In this document: piece by piece, positions 1 through 11,457 of the stretch
How positions within the stretch are numbered: position 1 is the first letter of the stretch
Layout: every line of letters starts with the position of its first letter
DNA from: Trichoderma breve
Taxonomy: Eukaryota > Ascomycota > Sordariomycetes > Hypocreales > Hypocreaceae
Assembly: GCF_028502605.1 (NCBI RefSeq)
Contig: NC_079233.1
Location: 2,542,001 to 2,606,000 of the forward strand
Direction: 5' to 3'
Length of the DNA: 64,000 bases
Program-made: the position numbers and the translations under genes
Notes under the pieces: generated by a model
The model's input: only the letters and a program-made list of their open reading frames with translations
Database searches by the model: none
What the model was told of the DNA's origin: nothing

Positions 1-3000
1 CTTCCGTAATGCTGCCCCAGGCTGTTAATATTAGATCTGATTGTCACACTGTAGGGTAAGCAAGAGGCAGCCTGTCTTGATGGCCGGTTTCCTTGTAATA
101 CGGGGCTCCCGCTGGTGCAAGCGTATTTTTGGAAACTGTTGGAATAGATGGCCATCGTATTAGGTTATGGCAAGAGAGTTCTTGGGCGTACCGGGGATCA
201 GAGAGAGCAGGGGGAATTTACATGGCTCAGGGAGAGTTCACACTCACACACTCGCTTCCAGAACAGTCCCAAGTATTGACAGAGCCTATCCCGTACTGTA
301 CACGCAAAGTAAAAAGCCATCTACGGCATAAAAACATGATGACGAAACACCCAAAGAACCATGGAATACGTGCATCTAGAAAATAACGTAAATTTCCCCA
401 TCCCGTTGCGCCGATGTCGTCCTCAGAGACACGCACAAAAGAAGGGTCACACCCAACAAGCCTCGCATTGTTTCGGTGCAAAAATAAACAAATAGCCCAG
501 ACACGAGGCAAAAGCTTGGCCCTTTAGCAGCCAAGGTGATTGGTCAAATCCGCCAGCTTTCTTTTTTTTGCTTTGCTCTTGGCCCCTAATGGTTCCCATG
601 CATTAGCGGCCATGGCGTAACCTTACGCTTAATCCTATCGCTGCCAAGAAATGCGTATCTGGGATGACGATTAATTGCCTCCCGTCGGGTTTTCCAGTTT
701 GTCGATGCCCCATGCATACGCCGTTGTCACATGCCGATATGTGATTGTGACTGCTGTTCACGGATGATGATAACTAATTCTGTTTCCCTTGTATTTTCCT
801 TTCTTGGTTCAACGGGATGGGCTTGCGTATTTTTGCTTGTTTCTGGATGCGACCGCCGTCTACATGTACAGGGAACGCTACCGCAGCGGATGGCCCGGAA
901 CAAAACCATGCATTATCTTTTTTCTTTCTTCCATCTGCCTTCTCGCTTCCTCCTTTAAGTTTTCCTTTGCTCTAGAGACTGACATGGATATTTACGAGAG
1001 CATCTACGGAGTACATATGCACACGCCCCAGCCTTTGGAACCATCGTTGCCATTTGTCACAGAAACCCGGAGACAAAATATCGTCACCATTCGGAGGTTG
1101 CTGGCTGTGCGACTTGATTGGAAAACGCCGTTTTCGGTGGCTTGCTGGACCGGCATATCTGCAGGGAGCGAGCGTTCTGGAAGCAAGCCCATGGGACGTG
1201 GCTTCGAAAAGCTGAGCTGCAGCCTTCGTAGCGGGTGAAGCTATTGTATTTCTGTCGCTATCGTTATAAAACACCATGGCATGATGAAACAGAGCTAGTA
1301 CAAGCGTAAAGAAGGTTATTAGCTTATCGACTGAACAGTGCTGTTGAAATTAATCTATGCCTTAGGTTGTGTTAGTCTCCTGTACGAGTACATACATGCA
1401 AAGTGCCAGTGAGAAAAGCAGGCCAATGATTTGTCGCCGAGTCATCTCACGTATTGAGTAATTTTTACGCCCTCTCGGAGCAAAACTTGCGGCACATGAA
1501 GTGCGTAGTGCGGTTCTGGCGAATTGGTCTTGTGCTGTTGTCTAGACTACAAGGTTCTCGGTTTGGTCGGGGCAAATATCCCCGAAGCTACCTAGTCTCG
1601 GGATATCGGCAATAGTGCGAGTTGTTGCGTTGCGTACGTGGATTGCAACAACGTACGGCAGAGTTCTCAATGAAATAGTTCATTTATAGCTCTAATAAGC
1701 ATACTATTGAGAATAGAGATGAAAGTTGTCTTTGGAGTTATTGATTCCTTTTATCAAAGAGTCGATGTAAATTCACTGCTGGATAGGTAGTTTCGGGCAG
1801 ACATTCTCCGCTTGCAGTGAACACCGGCTAGAGCCCATTGACAGGGAATATTCCAGAGTTGTTTGTAACAGTACCTATTGTGCGACCAGCAAGCTTCTCA
1901 ACAGTTAATGAGTACCGTTGTATCTATATGATATATATCTTGTAGAACTGCCGCTGTCAATGCCGACATATACCCCAGATCCGGAGGTCCACAGCTCTTC
2001 CCGCTCCCTCGCTGGAGGTAAAAGTACGAGTACTTTCCTCCATCACAAGCAAAGGTGGACGTCGCGTATAATTTTACTACTACTATCACTAATTCGAGAA
2101 CTAGCATACTATTTCTTTCCCCGGGATACACTTGATAGCATCAATGTTAGCTCCCCGGCAGCTGCAGCAGTACTAGTCAACAGTAGCATCAATAGTCGGA
2201 TTCGTCACGGCATACGACACCCGGAAGCTGGAGTTAGTCTTCCGCACCCCTATCCCCGGGGAGATAACAAGGAGAATATCTTGGATTTAGCCAATCTAGG
2301 CTATGTTGTGCGATACATACACATACCTTGTTTGTCTCTCAAGATAACAACCTATTTGGAAGGTTGTCACTCTTTGGATGATGGCCGCGATGGCGCTGAT
2401 GCTTCGAAAGTCACCGAACAGGTATTATAGTTCTGCTAACTGGGATATCCAAGAATAGAAAACCCCTTGGCTCATACCAAACACCATCAATATTATAGAG
2501 ATCATCTTGTCAAAGGCTCCATCCGGCCCGTTCCTTGTTCATTGCTCATACTGACTCACTTACATGCCGTTGATTACATTTACGCAAAAGTAGCGTTAGA
2601 AGTGGTACGTATGTAAACTGGGTCGGCGAATGATATGTAAGATGTCATCGGAGGTTTACAAGTTCTCATGCAGTGTGGTATCAATGCAATAGGCGTTTGG
2701 TCTTGTCAGGGGCTGCCTATAGTTGATGAGATATGGGCCAGGCTCGAGGTAAGCAATGAGCCTAACACCGAGACTGATCGCCTATCGACCCAGCCCAGCC
2801 TAAAGCCTATTTCGTTATTTAAGACCGAGTAATGCCGTCTTAGTAGTCCCTGACCAACATCCTCGTACGAGTGCATGTAATCGTCGCTGACATGCGTCAA
2901 AAAACGGATCAAACGGCAAGCTACTACTAACTACATTGTATTCTTCAACATGGCCAGGGCCAATCCCGATCCAAACAATCGCCAGCGGCCGTCCCAGCTG

Positions 3001-6000
3001 TTTCCGCAAAGGGGAAAAGAAAAGCTCGTTGTATAAAAAGGCTTGTGCCGAGATGTCGCACTACTGGATGGTAGCCTCTGCTGCTAAGGGAATTGATGTT
3101 TCATTGGCAGCGGAGACGGCATTCTGAGGTTGCGGCTGCGACGGTGGCATCCGCCTTTACACATTACACATCTTACAGACTCACGACAAAACATGCCTTT
3201 TGGCTAACTGACAAAGAAAGTACAGGGCTGTTTAGTGTGCAGGTATACACGTACAGATCCCGTCAAAAGCACGGGCACGCTTTGTGGGCACCCAAATAGA
3301 CTTATCCATGTCGACGGATGCTCAAACTTGGCTGGATGCTGAGCCCGACACTCCGGGCATTGCTTTTCTTCCCCATTATCTTTCTGCTACCTTTTACTCG
3401 CTGGATCCAAAGCACATGTCCCTGGCTGCCTCAATCCAAAGGCTTTACTGCTTTCTTCTTCGTACTGGCACCCCCTCCTTTATTTTGTTCTTTATTTCCC
3501 ATGCCCACCCCCTCCCACGCCATCTCGGTTCTGACGGCACGACCCTCCAGCTTCCCCTCCATTCCCAAGATTCCATCTTCTCCAGCGGACTAATACTGGT
3601 AGTGCGTCTGCTTGCTTGTACCTCGGATTCTCAACCGGATTACTAACCACAAAGACCTGGACAATACCCACAAGGCAAGAGGGGAGAACGAAGAGCCGCA
3701 TCGCCAACGGCCCTGGAAATGTCCCATGTTTGCTTTCATAATCATCAACAGTGATGATCCGCTCGAGACTCCTCCATACTGGGAATCCTTCCTTCTTCCT
3801 TTTCAGCCTGAAAAGAAAAGAAATGAGGCAAAAAAAGTACCAACGACATTCTTTCTCGCCCGCTAGCCCCACGCCATTTGCTGCCATGTGGCCTCGTCAA
3901 GATATGGTTGATTATGCTTACAAGTATGCGAACCAGCCCCCCCATGTCAGTCCAACCGTTGAGCTGAGCCAACAAGCCCTTTGGCCGCCTCCTTTTTGCC
4001 CTTTTGGAATGCTGCTTTCTGAGGCGCCGTAGCGTGCGCCACGCCTTCGCTAGTACAGTGCGCCAACGCTGGTCTATTGCCTTCACGGACGCTTCTCCGC
4101 CCATAAACCAAGCGGGAAAATAGAGGAATTAAGGTCCCAAGGGGGGGTCAGCGGACTTGGACCGACGTCTCTTCAGGCCTGGCTGTTAGTCTAATATCCG
4201 AAGCCTGCAGCGCTGTCTTTGTTTAGCACTCCTGGGGTCTTATCAGCACTTGGGGGGAATAAGATGACAAACCACCAACATGAGCTCTTACCCCCTGTCG
4301 TGACGTTTTATTTTCGCAGTTGCATAGAAACGGCATTTCCCGTTTTACGAAGTGCTTTATTGCTCGTCATTTCGCTGTGCACTGGGTGTCGGCAGCACTC
4401 GCAGCACAAGGAGGCGTCTCGGTTTCTATCTTTGGGCGTAATCGTAATCCGCATGGGGCACCGCCATGCCGCAGTATCCATTGTTGTTAACTTCCTGCTG
4501 GTAATATTCGCGATTAGCTGCTGAGCTGATCCGCCTTCTCCACAGCGGCTATTGCGGATGCCGACAACCGCTCGCGGATGTGCTTGTGCGAGGCGCTTCT
4601 TTGTGCTCTGCTCGGTAACCCGGCAAGACTGCTAATAAAGATGCGTGTTGCGAAAGGCGGCGAGGCTTCCGTGAGAACCGATTACTCACGTTAGTTAGTT
4701 GCTGCAACTGTCATGGTTGATGCGGGCAAAAGCTGGAGCTGAAGTGAGCTGATGAATGTTGTCTAGCTGGCTCGGAATCGGCTGCAGACTCCCAAGGTCG
4801 AGAAGCATCCTCGGCTTTGAGCTGATGTGAATCCGTAAAGCTTAGTGTCTGATTGTGTCAATGGCACTCATGTCAAGGCATCTGTTCAACCTGTTTGTAA
4901 CTTGGTTAAGTTGACAAGGTTGTGAGTGCAACTTCCTCGAGTGAGACTGAAGTAAGGGCAACTGCTAAAGGCCCAAGATCATCACCGTTGACAAGCTCCC
5001 GCAATGTAAATGGTGAGATGAATGGCTTCTCGTTAGCCAGTCGCCTCTAGAGATATCGTTTTGCTATGTATACAAGATAGGGGTATTTCTATTCCGTCTT
5101 CAAACAGCTGTTTCTCTACAACATTCTACGCAACAACTACCCAACGTGGTCGTTAATATAATACAGCACGTGGCATTGTAAAACTCATACCACTGCTCCC
5201 GTCTATCAACCAGAATAGATGGAGCGGAATCCCGCCGAGCCAGAATCTTCGAATCCAAAACAATGCGGCTAGGTGCGCTTCTGCGGGAGCGTCTGTTCCC
5301 AAACTGTGCTCGCTCCCTTGGTGAAATCAGAACAAGCACTTGGAACCAGGCAATCTCTGCGGCATACAAGTAATACATGGGCTCAGTGCAAGGGAGAAAA
5401 AAACGAGAGAGGAAAGAAGAGACTGGTTCGGCCAACACCCACCGCTAGATCAAAAGCCTCATCGCTTTCCCGCAGAATCGCATCCACTGTCGCAGATGCA
5501 CAAGTTGCACAAGATCTAATTTCCCCATTTGTGACTGAGAACCACTCGCTGGAATGTACCCAATCGCTGTTGGAGCATCGGCTCTCAAATAGGCGGTGTC
5601 GGCCTCCCCGTCTCGCGTGTAAGGTACATATATGTGTGTGTGCGAGCACGCGTATATACATGAAAGGAGTGGTATATATATGTGTGTATATATAGAATCG
5701 TCAAAAAGGAGACTAGAACAATGGCACATGCGGCTTCCCGCAAGCCTCCTCGTCTTTAACCTCAAGATTGGGATACGCAGTGTAACCTGATCACGGCGTG
5801 GCGTTGCGTCATGCAATCGGTCCCCTGACGCGGATCGCCGTTTGCTGCTGTCGTGCGAGCAAGCTTGCCTGAAATGAAACAGTCCGAGGTAGGCAGGCGT
5901 TGACGAACACAACAGGCTCGTTGCTTGCCATCTCCCGAGACGTCGGGGCAATCTCCTGTCTGAGTGACGAAGGCTAATGTGCCGCGAGGTCGAAATGATA

Positions 6001-6007
6001 GCCGGAT
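1..6007. other. Long stretch with no supported gene
   Basis: About 6 kb in which I see no convincing coding region. The open frames are short, overlap on both strands, mostly begin at non-ATG codons and show no recognisable family. There are pyrimidine-rich tracts around 3360-3600 and an alternating TA/TG tract near 5625-5694. The right end is the 3' flank of the asparaginyl-tRNA synthetase gene. A non-coding RNA or a fast-evolving multi-exon gene cannot be excluded. Confidence 0.6.
5625..5694. repeat. Alternating TA/TG simple-sequence tract
   Basis: A low-complexity stretch made of TATATATG and TGTGTGTG runs, including a TATATATGTGTGTATATATA block at its right end. It lies about 310 bp past the stop codon of the asparaginyl-tRNA synthetase gene. 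It is probably a microsatellite with no coding role. Confidence 0.7.
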
Positions 6008-7829
6008 TTAGCAATCGCAGCGCTCGAAATGGCGCGGAAATGGCACCACGTCACGCACGTTGGGTACACCAGTGAGATAACTCAGCAGGCGATCAAACCC
6101 AAGGCCGAACCCTCCATGGGGGGGACAGCCCCAGCGTCTCAGATCTAGGTACCACCCCATGTCGCTGGATCTGGCTTTCCGCTGTGTCGGGACCTCTAGA
6201 CCATGAAGGCGCATATTGTCCTCGAGTTGGGCAAGCCGGTGCTCTCTCATGGATCCTCCCGCAAGCTCTCCGAGATTGGGGACTAGGAGATCGAAGCAGT
6301 CGACAGTCTGCCCCTGAGGTGGCGGGGACTCGGACTGAAGCATGTAGAAGGCCTTGATCTCCTGCGGGTATTGGGTGACAAAAATGGGCAGAAACGCGTC
6401 GGTCTCTTCGTCGTATCCGATTTTTTCAGCAAGATACTTTTCATGTTCCGACTGGAGTCCCGATCCCCATACAGGCTTGTGTTCAAACATGTGGGCTACA
6501 GGCTGAAGGATTTCGATGGCCTCCGTGTACGTCACTCGTGGCCATCTCTTCGGCGACGTCAGACCCCTCCATCGCTGCTGCAGCTCCTTGGGATCTACAA
6601 GGTCTTCGAATGCCAGGCGTTCTGCCGGGTCTCTGGAGTCAAGCCGATGCTTTTCGAGTTCTTGGGCGGCACTGAGCCGCTTGAGTCCGCTGGCAAGCGA
6701 CGCCAACATTCTTTGGGCGAGGTCCATAACCTCATCCATGTCTTGCACGAAGCTCATTTCAGCTTCAAGCATATAAAACTCGCTCAGATGCCGAGAGGTA
6801 TCACTCTGTTCGGCCCGGAACGTCGGTGATAGAGTCCAAACATTTCCGAGTGCTTGAGCTAGAGCCTCCAAATGCAGCTGTGATGAGACAGTGAGATACT
6901 TGGGGTCTCTGAAGAATTCGGTCGTTCCACCGCTCTTGACAGTAAATGCTTCGCCGGCACCCTCGCAATCTGATGAGGTGATGATTGGGGGGTGGGTTTG
7001 CTGAAATCTTTGTTGAAAAAAGAATTGGCTTAGGAGGGCCATGGCATCCGACCTCAGTCGAAGGAGTGTTGAGTTGATGGGAGTTCGCGGACGGAGATGC
7101 GATATTGCGCGCAGGCTCTCTGGCGTCTGATATTTGTTTTGAATGGGATATGTCTTGAGAAACGTCAGACCGATTCCACGAGCCAAGGGGAGCAAAGAGC
7201 AGCCTCTTTGAAGAACAGCATAGCCTTCCTTACTTGGGGGTCGGACGAGCCGAGAATTTCCACCTCGCTGACCCGTAGCTCAGCTGTAGTCGGTGCCGGG
7301 CCTTGGTCTGCTCCAGCAGATTGAGCAGCAGCCTCTTGCTCATGCATATCACTCGAACTTGGCTGGTCTGCAACCGAGCTACGGGCAAGCTTGCCTCCTT
7401 GAGATTCTACGCTGGGCGGTGGTTTAGAGGAAGAGGAGCTACTATGCCATACGCCTGTGAGGCGGACGGCTGCACCAGGGCGAATACTACGACGTGCTGT
7501 CAGCTACTGCTCGCCATGATGCCAGGACGAGGGCTGACGTACTCTGCTGCCAGACTCTTATCCACGACGGCCTGCACAGGTCTCATTGATGAGCCGTCTG
7601 TGATGTCAACGAAGCGCACGCTAGAGCTTTTGCGAACTGATCTAACCCAGCCGCAAAGCTGCACATCCGAGACAAGGCGTCCAGGCTGCCATTCTTTCAG
7701 GTCTGCCACCGTCTTGATGTCCCGAAGACCCTGCCCGTCGTCACCAGGGATGCGCACCGAATAGCTTCGCCGATAGGGAAGACGGCAGGGCCGATATCGT
7801 CTGGCAAATAGGCTGAGCGGATGAGACAT
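6008..7829 (-). CDS. SLM5: Asparaginyl-tRNA synthetase, probably mitochondrial
   Basis: Charges tRNA-Asn with asparagine, most likely in mitochondria. Three exons: 7829-7543, 7486-7234 and 7153-6008, with introns of 56 and 80 bp; the joined frame is 561 aa. Residues 1-26 are Arg-rich with almost no acidic residues, as in a mitochondrial presequence. The OB-fold anticodon-binding domain starts near residue 56 (QLCGWVRSVR). Class II core: the YPIQNK...HLRPRT segment near 182-203, motif 2 FRAEQSDTSRHLSEF near 292-306, and motif 3 GGFGLGFDRLLSYLTG near 527-542, which includes the catalytic arginine. The EFYMLEAEMSF segment fits AsnRS rather than AspRS. The first exon-exon junction reads SLAADIRPGAAV and the second SDPQTYPIQ. 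A cytosolic paralogue would be expected elsewhere in the genome. Confident in the family; mitochondrial location is inferred from the N-terminus. Confidence 0.93.
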
Positions 7830-10437
7830 GATATGATATTCTTCTGATATGATAGCTCAGCGGCTTCAGCAAGGCGGCAGAATTTGGGTGCGTCTCATGA
7901 CGTGTAGCCCCGGGCTAGGTAGGGAGAAGCAGAAGCACTGCAATGGCCGTACAGACTGTCTTGGGTCTAGATGCCGGTGGTTGTCATTTCCTGTCTCGCT
8001 GAGCAGGATTTGAGGTTGCTTTCTTTTTGCTGGCTGAAAGCTGTGAGCAGGGGTTGGGCAGAAAAAGGAAAAACAGTTGTGCCGTTGGTGTGTGGGCTAA
8101 AGCGGTGAAGCGGACTGCAGGCGGGCTCTGTGGCACCTGGAGCTCGCGAACTCGTGGAGGTACATAGCACAGATGAAGGATCAGGTACAGGTACATGATA
8201 TGGTACCAGCGAGCCCGGAGCTGGTACTTTGCGTCCGACAATTCGGTACAAACGAACGATGTCTGCATAACATCTACCAGGTTACCTGGCATTGTTGTGT
8301 TGGCTCTCTCTCACAAAGCAACTCAGGCTGAATTTTATATCATCCAGCCACGGCTAGCAACTGATGCTGCCACTAGCAATACCATCATACCTCAAAGGTA
8401 TAGTGGCACGGCAACGCTAGAGAAAGGGGCCGACGAGCGTCTGTTAGAGCCTGGCAGACACCTATATTGCCCTCCTTGCGGCCACTAGGAGCTGCAGGCA
8501 TCTTGCATGGTACTGCCTTATCTGGTGGCTAGCAACCCATTGTACCTTAGCACCCTCACTGGCAGGTATCTTTCCTGCCAGAACAGGAGCACGGAGTACC
8601 TTAGCCGGTGTGGGACTCGTGTCTCTAGTGCCAAGCAGGTACCGGTACATCTACTTGGACACTTCCATACTCGTCCTGCAGCAGGGCCTCAACTTCTGCT
8701 CTCGCATCTTCTCCCCTCTTCATATCCAGCATCGTCATGCAAAGCTTCCACTTGGTGCCTCTCAAAGGCCTTCGGGCCGCCTACAGGCTTGGCGGGCCGC
8801 ACCCACCTGATCTCCCTTTTCTTTTTTTGTCTTATCCTGTCATCAAATGATGGGCGCCTTCTCTGAATGGGTGCCAGAAGCGCCATGTTCCACTCGCACC
8901 CTCCACTTGTCTGGCGACTGCGGTCCTTTTGGCCTTGTTCTCTCTTCGTCAGGTCATGTTCCGCCGAGTCTGGAAGAAGCCATGTCGCGAGATTGCCTCT
9001 TGGGACTGTACGCTGCAAGTGGCGTCCCCGGCTAACGGCTGTCCAACCAGCTTGATTTTGATGTCTCAGCTCGAGTCCTTCCTCCTCGCCCGGACTGACA
9101 CCGTCGTCAACCATCACGTCCATCCCTGGCGAGTGCCATGGGATTGGGCAATCGCTGCGACCTCCATGGCTAGATGGACGGCCTGCCAAGTCACAGCCGC
9201 TTTCCGCCTCCACCCTCGAGTCCGCCAGGGCAATCCCAGCACAAAAGAACAAAAAGACCTGCCTGTGCGCCGTACTCCATACAAGCGTGTACCTCTCGTG
9301 GGAGTGGCACCCGTACCGCCTCCAGACGAGATCTGCCATCTACCTGTACTCGGATGTACGAGGACTCGTACGGAGTACACCCAGACCCCAAAACCAAAGG
9401 CCCTTGAAGCCCCCCTGGCCCATGCCCTGCGCCGACACAGACTAGTTTAGATCCTTGCAAGGTTCAACAGGGCGAGATGAGGTATCACAGATCTTATGCG
9501 CATGCGTCCGCAACAATACTCCGGCCTATGCCAAAAGCAACAGTTACGAAGTGCCTCTCGTCATTGCTTCCGCCCGCTGTGCTCTGCTTGCATGTGCTCT
9601 TGCCGTGCTGAATCCAATAAGCAGGCCGGCTTCAGCTCCGCTCACCAGGGCCTCCCCTACCCTTCTACCCAGTGTGAAGCCAGAAACTCCGTAATGAACC
9701 ATGAACGCTGTACATCTTTGTCTGAGAGACCCACGGGGGGGAGGGGACCTCGTACTATGCCTTTCCGGCCCTCTACCTGGGCTCTCGACCTGCCTCTGAG
9801 ATCTCGCAATACGCGAATCAAAGCTTCTTGACCAGTCCTGGGCACTACCACCCCTCCATGTACAAGCATGTCCCGCCAACTTGGCTGCCGGCGCCCTCGT
9901 GGGTCCCGGTATGAATTCCTCTCTTGCCGGCAAGACATCATCTAGCCCCCCTTTGCGGTCTTGGTAGTCTGTCAAGCGATGCTTGACACTCTCTTTGCAA
10001 CTTAAAGATCACTAGCCTCTTGATTGTTCCTGCTGACCCTGCTTGCTCGCCTGTCGTTGGCTTTTGTTCTAAACATGTGGTTCAGATTCTGGACATATTG
10101 GGTCGTACAATTCACTACAATCCCTACATCTCGCTTCACCCTCTCGAAGAGCCTTCGCTTCTGGATGACTGCCCGCCTGATTGGTAACTTGGCTTGAAGA
10201 GGAAGAAACAAGGGGAGCGCAAAAAAAAAAAAAAGCATTTATATCAGGCCGAGACAATGATATAAATGCACTTCACCCGCCCTGCTGACTGGCTTACTTT
10301 CTCGGGATTCAAAACAACAAGTGTCCCCTCCAGCTTTTATTTAACTCACACATCCTTTCTTTATAATCTGTCGACGTCTCCTTCGCCATATTTTGTTCAT
10401 CCAACTTCTCTTTTCTATCCAACAAAGAGTCTTCAGC
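7830..10437. other. Divergent intergenic region, 2.6 kb
   Basis: Separates the minus-strand tRNA synthetase from the plus-strand PARG-like gene. I see no gene. It holds a GTACCGGTAC palindrome at 8639-8648, ACGGAGTAC at 8591-8599 and TACGGAGTAC at 9369-9378. A poly(A) run occupies 10221-10234 and a perfect 12-bp inverted repeat 10235-10269. A pyrimidine-rich leader follows immediately before the start codon at 10438. Confidence 0.6.
10235..10269. promoter_or_regulatory. Perfect 12-bp inverted repeat carrying TATA boxes
   Basis: The arms GCATTTATATCA (10235-10246) and TGATATAAATGC (10258-10269) are exact reverse complements separated by 11 bp. Each arm contains a TATAAA-type box, in opposite orientations. 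The element ends 168 bp before the ATG of the PARG-like gene and directly follows a 14-bp poly(A) run. It probably forms the core promoter; the plus-strand TATA box sits at about 10261. A hairpin or a palindromic protein-binding site is an alternative. Confidence 0.6.
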
Positions 10438-11457
10438 ATGGCTCCGACTTCTAGATCCAGCAAAGTAAGGCCGTCGGACGTGGCAGCTGACACCAAGAGG
10501 AACTTCATACCTCTTGTCAAGGCCAAATACTCAGAAGTGTTTCCTCCGTATTCTATCCTCTACCGACAACCTACTGTGCAGCTTGATATTCCCCGCCGGA
10601 AGACGACTACTCGTCCTCCGGTGTTTCGAGTAGAATATGGCGATCCCGTCATGAGAGCCATCTACTATGCCGCCATGGATAGTGAGTCTAGTGAGGCAGC
10701 AGGGGGTCCGAGGATTCGGATTCCCTTCATCTGCGCCGCCAATGAGCGTCGTCCTGGGGGAGACTGGGAAACTGGCTGCTCCGGCTATGAGGAGAGGCTT
10801 TGTCGACGAAGCAACCTCTCAGCTACGTTGAGCACTCCATGGCCGACGGTGGGAGAGGTGTCCCACTATCCAATTCCCACTCCCGGGGGCATTCTCTCTG
10901 ACTCAGTGGTTGTTTGCCGTGGCCCTCACGAGCGGTATGAACAGCTTGATCGCTGGTATGATCTGCCGGTAATCTCTGTCGCCCCAACAAGATGGCCCAA
11001 ACTCACAGAGAATGGGACCAAATATTCCTTTTCGGCAGAGAGGGACATGATCAGAGAAAAAATCCGTGGCGCCCTTCGGATTTGTCTATACAACAACTAC
11101 GATCGGGTAGTGATTGGCGATTTTGGCCTCGGCAATGGCTACCGCAACCCACCCAAGGAACTCGCCGAGATTTGGCGGGACATCTTCCTCTTTGATCCCG
11201 ACCTCCGCGGTCAGTTCTCATATGTCATTTTCGTCTTTGAGGATCCCGCACAGAGCACGACTCGCCTCATCCATGAAGAAATGCGGAAGAAGGACCAAAA
11301 GAGCAGTGGCGTGTCAAAGTCAAAGATGCCCCTTGGCTCTGGTGGTAACGGGCCTACCGATATGGACATCTTTGAGGGCGTCTTTGACCCTACAGAGATT
11401 GAACATGTTCTTTGCCGACCAGACCCCCGATACGCACTTGATATGATCACTTCTTGA
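10438..11457 (+). CDS. Microbial-type PARG-like protein (DUF2263 / TIGR02452 family)
   Basis: Single exon, 339 aa. The ATG at 10438 was chosen because the frame upstream has no in-frame ATG, only a TTG 45 bp earlier. The family has a macro-domain fold, and some members remove poly(ADP-ribose) from proteins. The diagnostic segment is at about residues 99-126: a CAANERRPGGDW stretch followed by a YEE..CRRSNL motif. The two adjacent glutamates at about 118-119 match the catalytic Glu pair of PARGs. Compared with the textbook GGG-x(6-8)-QEE signature, GGG is GGD and QEE is YEE, so the enzyme may be divergent. A later block IGDFGLGNGYRNPPKELAEI near 220-240 matches the family's C-terminal ligand loop. 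No signal peptide or membrane segment is visible, so it is probably nuclear or cytosolic. The family call is good; activity is unproven. Confidence 0.82.
   Translation: MAPTSRSSKVRPSDVAADTKRNFIPLVKAKYSEVFPPYSILYRQPTVQLDIPRRKTTTRPPVFRVEYGDPVMRAIYYAAMDSESSEAAGGPRIRIPFICAANERRPGGDWETGCSGYEERLCRRSNLSATLSTPWPTVGEVSHYPIPTPGGILSDSVVVCRGPHERYEQLDRWYDLPVISVAPTRWPKLTENGTKYSFSAERDMIREKIRGALRICLYNNYDRVVIGDFGLGNGYRNPPKELAEIWRDIFLFDPDLRGQFSYVIFVFEDPAQSTTRLIHEEMRKKDQKSSGVSKSKMPLGSGGNGPTDMDIFEGVFDPTEIEHVLCRPDPRYALDMITS

Noticed and set aside
1918..2430. 170-codon plus-strand open frame
   Set aside because: It begins at a TTG, has no recognisable domain, and the composition is not gene-like; no splice partners were found.
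5445..6014. 189-codon minus-strand frame just past the tRNA synthetase
   Set aside because: It starts at the 3' edge of the real gene in another frame and runs through a TA/TG microsatellite.
8689..9339. 216-codon minus-strand frame
   Set aside because: Overlaps several similar-length frames on both strands; residue composition is erratic with no motif, so it is likely chance in GC-rich DNA.
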